Shown here one piece after another: positions 1 through 7,830 of a DNA stretch of 64,000 bases. The first letter of the stretch is position 1, and every line of letters starts with the position of its first letter. This DNA comes from Rhodospirillales bacterium (GTDB lineage: Bacteria > Pseudomonadota > Alphaproteobacteria > Rhodospirillales > Defluviicoccaceae): contig JADJXQ010000003.1 in NCBI GenBank assembly GCA_016710335.1, forward strand, positions 124,001-188,000, in the 5' to 3' direction. Under the pieces are notes generated by a model. It ran no database searches and was not told the origin of the DNA. It saw only the letters and a program-made list of their open reading frames with translations. Made by a program: the position numbers and the translations under genes.

Positions 1-2
1 AG

Positions 3-980
3 GATCCGAAGGTCCGGGAGGCTCTGGCGTACGCGTTCGATTTTGAGTGGACCAACCGCGCATTGTTCTTCGGCCAGTACACCCGCACCGAAAGTTATTT
101 CTCCAACTCCGAGCTCGCGTCCACCGGGTTGCCGACCGAGGCGGAACTGGCGATCCTCGAGCCGTTCCGCGGAAGCCTCCCCGAGCGCGTGTTCACGCAA
201 GCCTACCGGCCGCCGCAGACCGACGGCTCCGGCTGGCCGCGGGACAACCTGAAAACCGCGTTCGCGCTTCTCGAGGAGGCGGGCTGGGAAGTCCGCGACA
301 TGAAGCTGGTCAACGTGGAGACCGGCCAGCCGATGCGCTTCGAGATCCTGTTGGTGAGCCCGGCGTTCGAGCGCGTCGTGCTGCCGTTCGTCCGCAACCT
401 CGGACGGCTCGGTATCGAGGTCAGCGTCCGCCTTGTCGACCAGTCCCAGTACATCAACCGCATCCGCGACTTCGACTTCGACATGATCATCGCGGTTTGG
501 GGCCAGTCGGAATCGCCGGGCAACGAACAGCGGGACTTCTGGGGTTCGAAAGCGGCAGACCTGCCGGGTTCGCGCAATTATACCGGGGTATCGACCCCGG
601 TGGTCGACGAGTTGATCGAAATGATCATCCAGGCCCCCGACCGCGAGAGCCTCGTCACCCGCACGCGCGCCCTCGACCGGGTGTTGCTGTGGGGTTTCTA
701 TGTCATTCCCAACTGGCACATCCGGTTCGACCGCATCCTCTACTGGGACAAATTCGACCGTCCGGAGGTGACGCCGCCGCGCGGCACCTCCATCAGCTAC
801 TGGTGGTACGACCCGGACGAGGTCGCGCGCCTCAATCAGCGCATTTTCGAGCAGGAGACGCAGCGCCTGGAGCGGGACGATCCGAAACGCATGGGGATGA
901 TCGGCGCATGGGCGGCGGGGTTGAGCGCCGTCGGCTTGCTGGCCTTCTATTTCGTGCTCAAGCGGCGACGGTCCAGGTAG
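3..980 (+). CDS. yejA: Peptide/microcin C ABC transporter substrate-binding protein, 5'-truncated
   Basis: This is the C-terminal part of a family 5 extracellular solute-binding protein; the reading frame is open from base 3 and the true start lies before the window. The segment around VREALAYAFDFEW and NSELASTGLP is typical of YejA-like proteins that deliver oligopeptides or microcin C to a permease. About 325 residues remain. Unusually, the protein ends with a hydrophobic segment (roughly residues 300-320 of the fragment) followed by a KRRRSR tail, which looks like a C-terminal membrane anchor. Permease and ATPase genes follow on the same strand, starting 15 bases downstream, which supports the YejABEF assignment. 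Confidence 0.88.
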   Translation, partial: DPKVREALAYAFDFEWTNRALFFGQYTRTESYFSNSELASTGLPTEAELAILEPFRGSLPERVFTQAYRPPQTDGSGWPRDNLKTAFALLEEAGWEVRDMKLVNVETGQPMRFEILLVSPAFERVVLPFVRNLGRLGIEVSVRLVDQSQYINRIRDFDFDMIIAVWGQSESPGNEQRDFWGSKAADLPGSRNYTGVSTPVVDELIEMIIQAPDRESLVTRTRALDRVLLWGFYVIPNWHIRFDRILYWDKFDRPEVTPPRGTSISYWWYDPDEVARLNQRIFEQETQRLERDDPKRMGMIGAWAAGLSAVGLLAFYFVLKRRRSR

Positions 981-995
981 GGGCGGGAGCGGCCA

Positions 996-2117
996 ATGGC
1001 AGCCTACATCATTCGGCGCCTGTTGCTCATCGTCCCGACCCTGGTGGCGATCATGCTGATCAATTTTTTGATCATCCAGACCGCCCCCGGCGGCCCGATC
1101 GAGCAGATCATCGCCGATCTCACCGGCGAGGGCTCACCGGCGATCGAGCGGGTGACCCGCGCCGGCGGCGGCGAAACCTTGGGGAGCGGCGGCGGCGGCC
1201 AGGGCGCCGGGGCGACGAACACGGGCTTCACCAGCAAATACCGTGGCGCCCAGGGCCTGGATCCCGCGTTCATCCGGCAACTGGAACAACAGTTCGGCTT
1301 CGACAAGCCCCTACATGAGCGCTTCCTCGCCATGATGGGCAACTACCTCGTCTTCGACTTCGGCGAGAGCTACTTCCGCAACGCCTCGGTCGTCGATCTG
1401 GTGCTGGACAAGATGCCGGTGTCGGTCTCTCTCGGACTGTGGACGACACTGTTGACCTACCTCATCTCCATCCCGCTCGGCATCGCAAAGGCGACCCGCG
1501 ACGGCTCGCGCTTCGATATCTGGACCAGCGCCGTGGTGATCGTCGGTTATGCGGTGCCGGCGTTCCTGTTCGCGGTGCTGCTGCTCGTCGTATTTGCCGG
1601 CGGCAGCTACCTGGACTGGTTCCCGCTGCGCGGCCTCGTGTCGGACAATTGGGAGCAGTTGTCGTGGCCGGAGAAGATCTTGGACTACTTCTGGCACCTG
1701 GCGCTGCCAATCACCGCCATGGTCATCGGCGGCTTCGCGACGCTCACCATGCTCACCAAGAACTCGTTCCTCGACCAGATCGGTCAGCAGTACGTGATGA
1801 CGGCCCGCGCCAAGGGGCTTCGCGAGCGCCGGGTGCTCTACGGCCACGTGTTCCGCAACGCCATGCTGATCGTCATCGCCGGCTTCCCTGGCGCCTTCGT
1901 CAGCATCCTGTTCACCAGCACGGTGTTCATCGAAGTGATCTTCTCGCTGGACGGCCTCGGCTTGCTCGGCTTCGAGGCGGTGCTGCGCCGCGACTACCCG
2001 CTGATGTTCGGCACCCTCTATTTCTTCTCGCTCCTCGGCCTTGTCCTCAACCTGGTCGGCGACATCATGTACACCGTCATCGATCCCCGCATCGATTTCG
2101 AAGCCCGGAGCGCCTGA
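996..2117 (+). CDS. yejB: Microcin C/oligopeptide ABC transporter permease YejB
   Basis: Inner-membrane permease of a YejABEF-type importer, 373 residues. The N-terminus AAYIIRRLLLIVPTL is the usual first transmembrane helix of this DppB/YejB class. The cytoplasmic coupling loop contains TARAKGLRERRVLYGHVFRNA-like sequence around residue 270, where the ATPase docks. A glycine-rich periplasmic insert lies near residues 60-80, as is usual for YejB compared with DppB. It starts 15 bases after the substrate-binding gene and ends one base before yejE, so the genes are co-transcribed. Family assignment is secure; the real substrate cannot be read from sequence. Confidence 0.93.
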   Translation: MAAYIIRRLLLIVPTLVAIMLINFLIIQTAPGGPIEQIIADLTGEGSPAIERVTRAGGGETLGSGGGGQGAGATNTGFTSKYRGAQGLDPAFIRQLEQQFGFDKPLHERFLAMMGNYLVFDFGESYFRNASVVDLVLDKMPVSVSLGLWTTLLTYLISIPLGIAKATRDGSRFDIWTSAVVIVGYAVPAFLFAVLLLVVFAGGSYLDWFPLRGLVSDNWEQLSWPEKILDYFWHLALPITAMVIGGFATLTMLTKNSFLDQIGQQYVMTARAKGLRERRVLYGHVFRNAMLIVIAGFPGAFVSILFTSTVFIEVIFSLDGLGLLGFEAVLRRDYPLMFGTLYFFSLLGLVLNLVGDIMYTVIDPRIDFEARSA

Positions 2118-2118
2118 G

Positions 2119-3282
2119 ATGGCCCGGCGCCGCAAGACGTCTCGACTGCCGGCGCGGAACCGCGTTCTCGGCATCCCCGTCACGCCGCTCAACCGTCGGC
2201 GCATTGACTCCTTCCGCGCCAACGCGCGGGGCTACTGGTCGCTCTGGATCTTCCTTGTCCTGTTCGTCATCAGCCTGTTCGCCGAGTTCATCGCCAACGA
2301 CAAACCATTCGTGGTCTGGTACGACGACGACCTCTACCTGCCGATCTTTACGGCCTATCCTGAATCCACCTTCGGCGGCCCGTTCGCGACCGAGACCGAC
2401 TATTCCGATCCGGCCGTGCGTGCATTGATCGACGACCGTGGCTGGATGCTGATGCCGCTGATCCCCTACAGCTACCAGACGGTGGCCTGGGACCTCGCGA
2501 GCCCGGCGCCATCGCCGCCGGACGGCCAGCACTGGCTCGGCACCGACGATCAGGCCCGCGACGTGCTCGCCCGCGTCATCTACGGCTTTCGCATCTCGGT
2601 GCTGTTCGGCTTCGCGCTGACCATCGTATCGGCGATCGTCGGGGTTGCCGCCGGCGCCGCGCAGGGGTACTTCGGCGGCTGGGTCGACCTCCTGTTTCAG
2701 CGGTTTATGGAGGTGTGGGCGTCGGTGCCATTGTTGTACGTCATCATTATTCTCGTCAGCATCGTCGAGCCGACCTTCTGGCTGCTGCTCGGAATTCTGC
2801 TCCTGTTCCAGTGGATGGGCTTCGTCGGCGTGGTGCGGGCCGAATTCCTCCGCGCCCGCAACTTTGATTACGTGCGCGCCGCCCGCGCATTGGGCGCCTC
2901 CAACCTCACCATTATTCTTCGCCACGTGCTGCCCAACGCGGTCGTCGCCACCATGACCTTCCTGCCGTTCATCCTGGCCGGTTCGGTCACCATCCTCACC
3001 GGCCTTGATTTCCTCAACTTCGGCCTGCCGCCGGGCTCCCCGTCGCTGGGCGAACTTCTCGCCCAGGCCAAGGCCAACCTGCAGGCGCCGTGGCTCGGGC
3101 TGACGGGCTTCTTCGTCATCGCCCTCATGCTGTCGCTGTTGGTGTTCGTCGGCGAGGCGGTGCGCGACGCCTTCGACCCCCGCAAGACCTTCGCCGACAT
3201 CGGGCCGGCGGTGCCGGCGGCGGAGGAGGGGCCGCGCGTCTCCCCCGGCGCCCGCACCGCCATTACCCGGGGAGACGCTTGA
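2119..3282 (+). CDS. yejE: Microcin C/oligopeptide ABC transporter permease YejE
   Basis: Second permease subunit, 387 residues. The start is taken at the ATG one base after the yejB stop; a longer in-frame extension upstream lies inside yejB and is not protein-like. The first helix near residues 40-60 is followed by a large periplasmic segment containing LGTDDQARDVLARVIYGFR, the classic OppC/DppC signature before the membrane domain. The coupling loop reads YVRAARALGASNLTIILRH. The stop overlaps the start of yejF by one base (TGATG), which indicates translational coupling. Confidence 0.93.
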   Translation: MARRRKTSRLPARNRVLGIPVTPLNRRRIDSFRANARGYWSLWIFLVLFVISLFAEFIANDKPFVVWYDDDLYLPIFTAYPESTFGGPFATETDYSDPAVRALIDDRGWMLMPLIPYSYQTVAWDLASPAPSPPDGQHWLGTDDQARDVLARVIYGFRISVLFGFALTIVSAIVGVAAGAAQGYFGGWVDLLFQRFMEVWASVPLLYVIIILVSIVEPTFWLLLGILLLFQWMGFVGVVRAEFLRARNFDYVRAARALGASNLTIILRHVLPNAVVATMTFLPFILAGSVTILTGLDFLNFGLPPGSPSLGELLAQAKANLQAPWLGLTGFFVIALMLSLLVFVGEAVRDAFDPRKTFADIGPAVPAAEEGPRVSPGARTAITRGDA

Positions 3283-4919
3283 TGGACGCCACCACCGGGC
3301 CGCTGCTCGACATCCGCGGCTTGTCGACCTCGTTCGGGCGCGGCGCCCGCGAGGTTGCCGCGGTCCGCAACGTGTCGTTCACCGTCAACCACGCCGAGAC
3401 CGTCGCGCTGGTCGGCGAGAGCGGCTCCGGAAAGTCGGTGACGGCACTCAGCATCATGCGCCTGTTGCCGTACCCGTACGCCTGGCATCCGGGCGGCGTC
3501 GTCCGGTTCCACGGCGAGAACCTGCGCACCACTTCGATCGACCGCATGCGCCAGATCCGCGGCGACCGCATCACCATGATCTTCCAGGAGCCGCTGACCT
3601 CGCTCAACCCGCTCCATTCGATCGAGAAGCAGATCGCGGAGGTGCTGCTGGTCCACCGGCACATCAGCCGCCGCCAAGCCCATGACCGGGTCATCGAACT
3701 CCTGCACATGGTCGGCCTCCCGGAGGCGGAAGCGCGGCTCGACGACCTGCCGCACACCTTCTCCGGCGGCCAGCAACAGCGCGTCATGATCGCCATGGCT
3801 TTGGCCAACGAGCCAGACCTGCTCATCGCCGACGAGCCGACCACCGCCCTCGACGTCACCATCCAGGCGCAGATCCTCAAGCTGCTGCGCGAGTTGCAGG
3901 AGCGCCTCCACATGGCGCTGCTGCTGATCACCCACGACCTCGGCATCGTCCGCGGCGTTGCCGAGCGGGTCTGCGTGATGACCGACGGCGCGATCGTCGA
4001 GCAGGGGCGGGTCGGCGATGTCTTCGCCCGGCCGAACCACCCCTACACCCGCCGCCTGCTCGCCGCCGAGCCGAAGGACACGCCGCCGCCGGCGCCGGCG
4101 GACGCCCGGCCGTTGATGCAGGCGGAGGATGCTAAGGTGTGGTTTCCGATCAAGCGAGGCCTGCTGCGGCGCACCGTCGGCCATGTCAAGGCGGTTGACG
4201 GGATCACCCTGACCGTCCGCCAGGGTCACACCCTCGGCGTTGTCGGCGAGAGCGGCTCCGGCAAGAGCACCCTGGCGCGCGCGTTGATCCGCCTGCAGAA
4301 GAGTGACGGCTCCATCGCCTTCGAAGGCCGGGAGCTTCAGGGGCTGTCGTGGTCCGAATTGCGCCCGCTACGCCGGCGCATGCAGATCGTGTTCCAGGAC
4401 CCTTACGGCAGCCTCAGCCCGCGCATGTCGGTCGGCCAGATCGTCGGCGAGGGCCTCAAGATCCACAAGCTGGGCGGCACCGCGGCCGAGCGGCGGGCGC
4501 TCATTGCCGAGGCGCTCACCGAAGTGGGGCTCGACCCGGAGGTGCAGGATCGCTACCCCCACGAGTTCTCCGGCGGCCAGCGCCAACGCGTCGCCATCGC
4601 CCGCGCCCTCGTCCTCAAGCCCGATTTCATCGTGCTGGACGAGCCGACCAGCGCGTTGGACATGTCCGTTCAGGCGCAGATCGTCGACCTGCTGCGCCGC
4701 CTCCAGAAGCAGCACAACATCGCCTACCTCTTCATCAGCCACGACCTCAAGGTAGTCCGCGCCCTCGCCCACGACGTCCTGGTGATGCGCGCCGGAAAGG
4801 TCGTGGAACAAGGCCCCGCCGCCCAAGTCTTCGCCAACCCCGCCACCCCCTACACCCGCGCCCTCATGGCTGCCGCCTTCGCGCTAAAAGCCGACGACAC
4901 CGGCGCCGTGGCGATGTGA
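3282..4919 (+). CDS. yejF: Duplicated-ATPase subunit YejF of the peptide ABC importer
   Basis: ATP-hydrolysing subunit of the importer, 545 residues, with two fused ABC domains. Each half has a Walker A motif GESGSGKS, a signature motif (SGGQQQRV in the first, SGGQRQRV in the second) and a Walker B (LLIADEPTT and FIVLDEPTS). Both halves therefore look catalytically competent. The start is the ATG overlapping the yejE stop; the longer frame reaches back into yejE. With the three genes upstream it makes a complete importer, apart from the truncated 5' end of the first gene. Confidence 0.94.
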   Translation: MDATTGPLLDIRGLSTSFGRGAREVAAVRNVSFTVNHAETVALVGESGSGKSVTALSIMRLLPYPYAWHPGGVVRFHGENLRTTSIDRMRQIRGDRITMIFQEPLTSLNPLHSIEKQIAEVLLVHRHISRRQAHDRVIELLHMVGLPEAEARLDDLPHTFSGGQQQRVMIAMALANEPDLLIADEPTTALDVTIQAQILKLLRELQERLHMALLLITHDLGIVRGVAERVCVMTDGAIVEQGRVGDVFARPNHPYTRRLLAAEPKDTPPPAPADARPLMQAEDAKVWFPIKRGLLRRTVGHVKAVDGITLTVRQGHTLGVVGESGSGKSTLARALIRLQKSDGSIAFEGRELQGLSWSELRPLRRRMQIVFQDPYGSLSPRMSVGQIVGEGLKIHKLGGTAAERRALIAEALTEVGLDPEVQDRYPHEFSGGQRQRVAIARALVLKPDFIVLDEPTSALDMSVQAQIVDLLRRLQKQHNIAYLFISHDLKVVRALAHDVLVMRAGKVVEQGPAAQVFANPATPYTRALMAAAFALKADDTGAVAM

Positions 4920-4939
4920 GGCATGGACGTCCTGGATCT

Positions 4940-5047
4940 ATGACAACAGCCACAGCGCCAAGTGCTGTTGATGGAGACGCAACCCCGGACGATGTCGCTC
5001 TCGTCGCGTTGAAGAGCATTCTGAAACAGGCTGGCCTGAAACGATGA
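4940..5047 (+). pseudogene. Remnant of a HicA toxin gene (C-terminal end only)
   Basis: A 35-codon frame whose last residues read LKSILKQAGLKR, matching the usual C-terminus of HicA mRNA-interferase toxins (remembered family consensus ends in RSILKQAGL). The preceding residues do not look like HicA: the dsRBD-like fold and the catalytic histidine segment are gone. It overlaps the HicB-like start by four bases (ATGA), exactly as in intact hicAB pairs. I read it as a toxin gene reduced to its 3' end, possibly still used for translational coupling of the antitoxin. Only about 12 residues support the homology. Confidence 0.5.
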
Positions 5048-5349
5048 GGTATTTGATCATCCTGGAAGAAGCCAAGACCGGCTGTTCGGCGTACTCGCCG
5101 GACCTTCCTGTCTGCGTCGCTACAGGCAATACCTTTGAAGATGCAGAACTCGAGATGCGCGAGGCGGTGGCCTTCCACATCGACGGACTGAGCGCCGAGG
5201 GCTTGGCTCCGCCGACCCCCCCGACGACATCGGCTTACGTCGAGGTCGCGGCCTGGCTAAGCTTCGAAAAAGACGCAACCTCCTACACTCCTCTGCCGTC
5301 GCGGGCGCATTGGGCATTTCTCCATACTCGCCGCTGCCGATTGCCCTGA
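5044..5349 (+). CDS. hicB: HicB-family antitoxin, orphan, with altered C-terminus
   Basis: The first 70 residues match short HicB antitoxins: an MRYLIILEEAKTGCSAYSPD opening, a CVATGNTFEDAELEMREA helix and a YVEVAA end. HicB normally binds and blocks the HicA RNase; here the partner is only a fragment. Short HicB proteins normally stop right after VEVAA, but this frame continues for about 30 unrelated residues; in the next frame a TAA lies just after that point (GGC TAA), which suggests a lost stop or a small indel. It could be a decaying antitoxin or one that acts on a toxin elsewhere. Confidence 0.8.
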   Translation: MRYLIILEEAKTGCSAYSPDLPVCVATGNTFEDAELEMREAVAFHIDGLSAEGLAPPTPPTTSAYVEVAAWLSFEKDATSYTPLPSRAHWAFLHTRRCRLP

Positions 5350-5400
5350 GCGCGAATTGGTGCGACAAAGTCTCAATCGCGGGATTTCTGGGAGGGAGAC

Positions 5401-6498
5401 ATGGCGGACGACGGGTTCCGGACCACGCAGGGACGCGGCCGGTTGTACGACTCGGTGTTGGAGACGGTGGGCGACACGCCTTGTATTCGCATCAACCGGC
5501 TGGCGCCCGATCATGTCACCGTGTACGTCAAGGTCGAGGCCTTCAACCCGGCGGCTTCGGTCAAGGACCGGCTGGCGGTCAGCATCATCGAGGAGGCGGA
5601 GCGGAACGGGACGTTGAAGCCGGGCCAGACAGTCGTCGAAGCGACCAGCGGCAACACCGGCATCGGCCTCGCCATGGTCTGCGCCGCAAAGGGCTACCCC
5701 CTCGTGGTCACCATGGCCGACAGCTTCTCCATAGAGCGGCGGAAGCTGATGCGGTTCCTCGGCGCCAAGGTCGTCCTGACCCCGCGCGAGGCGAAGGGCT
5801 TCGGCATGTACCGGAAGGCGGTGGAGCTGGCGGAAGCCAACGGCTGGTTCCTCGCCCACCAGTTCGAGACGGACGCCAATGCGCGCATTCACGAGAACAC
5901 TACGGGGCGGGAGATCCTCGCCGACTTCGAGGGCCAGCGGCTCGACTACTTCGTCACGGGCTACGGCACCGGCGGCACGGTCGCTGGCGTCGGGCGGGTG
6001 CTCCGCAAGCTTCGTCCCGAGACCCGGATCATCCTTAGCGAACCCGCCAACGCTCAGCTCGTCGGCAGCGGACGGTCGCAGGGGCGCACCGGTGATGGCA
6101 TGCCGGCGGAAAGCCACCCGGCGTTCGAGCCGCACCCGATCCAGGGCTGGACCCCGGATTTCATCCCGCTGGTCCTGCAGGAAGCCATCGACAACCACTA
6201 CTACGACGACCTGATTCCGGTGCCCGGCCCGGTCGGTATGGAATGGTCGCGGAAGCTGGCGCAGCAGGAGGGGATCTTCACCGGCGTCTCCGGCGGTGCC
6301 ACCTTCGCGATCGCCGTGCAGATCGCCGAGACGGCCGAGGCGGGCTCGGTGATCCTGTGCATGCTGCCCGATACCGGCGAGCGCTACCTGTCGTCGCCGT
6401 TGTTCGAGGACATCGTGGAGTTCATGACCGAGGAAGAAACGGCACTGTCCCGGTCGACACCCGGCTTCCACATGAAGCCCCCCGCGGGCTCGCCGTAG
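5401..6498 (+). CDS. Cysteine synthase/cystathionine beta-synthase family PLP enzyme
   Basis: A 365-residue fold-type II PLP enzyme of the O-acetylserine sulfhydrylase family. The PLP lysine is in NPAASVKDR (Lys55); the phosphate and substrate loop is TSGNTGIG around residue 85, and the glycine loop is GYGTGGT. The C-terminal GVSGG and DTGERYLS motifs are also family-typical. It is about 50 residues longer than common CysK, with an N-terminal extension and a tail ending FHMKPPAGSP. A GGGAGGGAG-type ribosome site lies just before the ATG. An aminotransferase follows, so the pair may act in sulfur amino acid metabolism. The exact substrate is unknown. Confidence 0.88.
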   Translation: MADDGFRTTQGRGRLYDSVLETVGDTPCIRINRLAPDHVTVYVKVEAFNPAASVKDRLAVSIIEEAERNGTLKPGQTVVEATSGNTGIGLAMVCAAKGYPLVVTMADSFSIERRKLMRFLGAKVVLTPREAKGFGMYRKAVELAEANGWFLAHQFETDANARIHENTTGREILADFEGQRLDYFVTGYGTGGTVAGVGRVLRKLRPETRIILSEPANAQLVGSGRSQGRTGDGMPAESHPAFEPHPIQGWTPDFIPLVLQEAIDNHYYDDLIPVPGPVGMEWSRKLAQQEGIFTGVSGGATFAIAVQIAETAEAGSVILCMLPDTGERYLSSPLFEDIVEFMTEEETALSRSTPGFHMKPPAGSP

Positions 6499-6553
6499 GT
6501 CGCATCGGTACGGTCGCAGCGCGACACTCAGCGCAGGTCGAGGGGGCAGAACG

Positions 6554-7729
6554 ATGCCGGTCGTCTCCAGGCGCATCCAGCGGGCTGATGCGGCGTTTGC
6601 GGGCGTAAGGGACTTCTATGCATCTTCCCGGTACGCGGCGTGCCGCGGCATGCCCGGCATCTGCGACTTCACGTTCGGCAACCCGCACGAGATGCCGCTC
6701 GGCAGGCTGGTGGATGCCATTCGGGATCGCGCGGTACCGCATCGGCCCGACTGGTTCGCCTACAAGACGTCGGAGGACGAGCCGCGGTCGTTCCTCGTCG
6801 AAAGCCTTTCGACAGAACTGGCTCTCGGCTTCGAGCCGGACGACATCGCGCTTACCGCGGGGGCGTTCGCCGCCATCATGGTCGCGTTCCGGCTGGTGCT
6901 CGACGCGGGCGACGAGGCGATCTTCTCCGAGCCGGCGTGGTTCTGCTACGAGCCGATGCTGCTGGCGGCCGATGCCGTGCCGCGCAAGGTCGCTCTTCGG
7001 CGCCCCTCGTTCGATCTGGATTTCGAAGCCATCGACAGGGCGATCGGGCCTGCGACGCGGCTGGTGATCGTCAACTCGCCGCACAACCCGACCGGCCGCA
7101 TCTACGACCGTGCGGCGCTGGAAACCCTCGCCGCCATGCTCGACCGGGCTTCCGCCCGCATTGGCCACCGGATCTTCCTGCTGTCCGACGAGCCCTACCG
7201 GCGCCTCCGCTTCGACGGCCGGGACTTCGTCAGCCCGGCCGCCGTATATCCGTGGACGCTAATCTCGTACAGCTACGGCAAGGTGCTGCTCGCGCCGGGC
7301 CAGCGCCTCGGCTATTTAGCGTTCTCCCCGCTGATGCCGGCCGAGGACCGCCAGCCCCTGCGCGACGCCATGTTCTCGGCGCAGATGTCGCTCGGGTGGT
7401 GCTTCCCCAACGCCGTCATGCAATACGCCATCCCCGACCTGGAGTCGCTTTCGATCGACCAGGCGGCCCTCGCGAGACGACGCGACCGCTTCATGGACGT
7501 GCTGCCGGCGGCCGGCTTCGAGGTCGTTCCGCCGGAGGGAACCTTCTATCTGTTCTGCCGTTGGCCGGAAGGCGACCCTGACGCGCATTGGGAGGCTTTG
7601 GCGGAACGGGGCGTGTTCGTGCTGCCGGGACATATTCTCGACGCGCCGGAGTTCCTGCGCATCTGCCTGACCGCATCCGACGACATGATCGACCGCGCCC
7701 TTCCCGCCTTCCAGGCGCTCCGGCGCTGA
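6554..7729 (+). CDS. Class I/II PLP-dependent aminotransferase
   Basis: A 391-residue fold-type I aminotransferase. Recognisable parts are FTFGNPHEMPLG near the substrate entrance, VNSPHNPTGRIY (the conserved NPTG loop), the LLSDEPYRRLRF aspartate that pairs with PLP, and the Schiff-base lysine in SYSYGKVLLAPGQRLGY (Lys243). It follows the cysteine synthase-like gene after 55 bases and is probably co-transcribed. It resembles aspartate/tyrosine-type aminotransferases, but the amino acid used cannot be told from sequence. It ends convergently with the FG-GAP gene on the other strand. Confidence 0.87.
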   Translation: MPVVSRRIQRADAAFAGVRDFYASSRYAACRGMPGICDFTFGNPHEMPLGRLVDAIRDRAVPHRPDWFAYKTSEDEPRSFLVESLSTELALGFEPDDIALTAGAFAAIMVAFRLVLDAGDEAIFSEPAWFCYEPMLLAADAVPRKVALRRPSFDLDFEAIDRAIGPATRLVIVNSPHNPTGRIYDRAALETLAAMLDRASARIGHRIFLLSDEPYRRLRFDGRDFVSPAAVYPWTLISYSYGKVLLAPGQRLGYLAFSPLMPAEDRQPLRDAMFSAQMSLGWCFPNAVMQYAIPDLESLSIDQAALARRRDRFMDVLPAAGFEVVPPEGTFYLFCRWPEGDPDAHWEALAERGVFVLPGHILDAPEFLRICLTASDDMIDRALPAFQALRR

Positions 7730-7830
7730 TCTTACGGCGCGCACGACGCCGAACCAGCCGAGAGCCGTTGAGCGCCGGTTCGGGCTCCGCCTCAGCGACA
7801 TCGCCGACCCCGGACCGGGCCGGAACTCGT

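Noticed and set aside
2868..4229. 453-codon frame opposite yejE/yejF
   Set aside because: Antisense shadow of a conserved ABC subunit.
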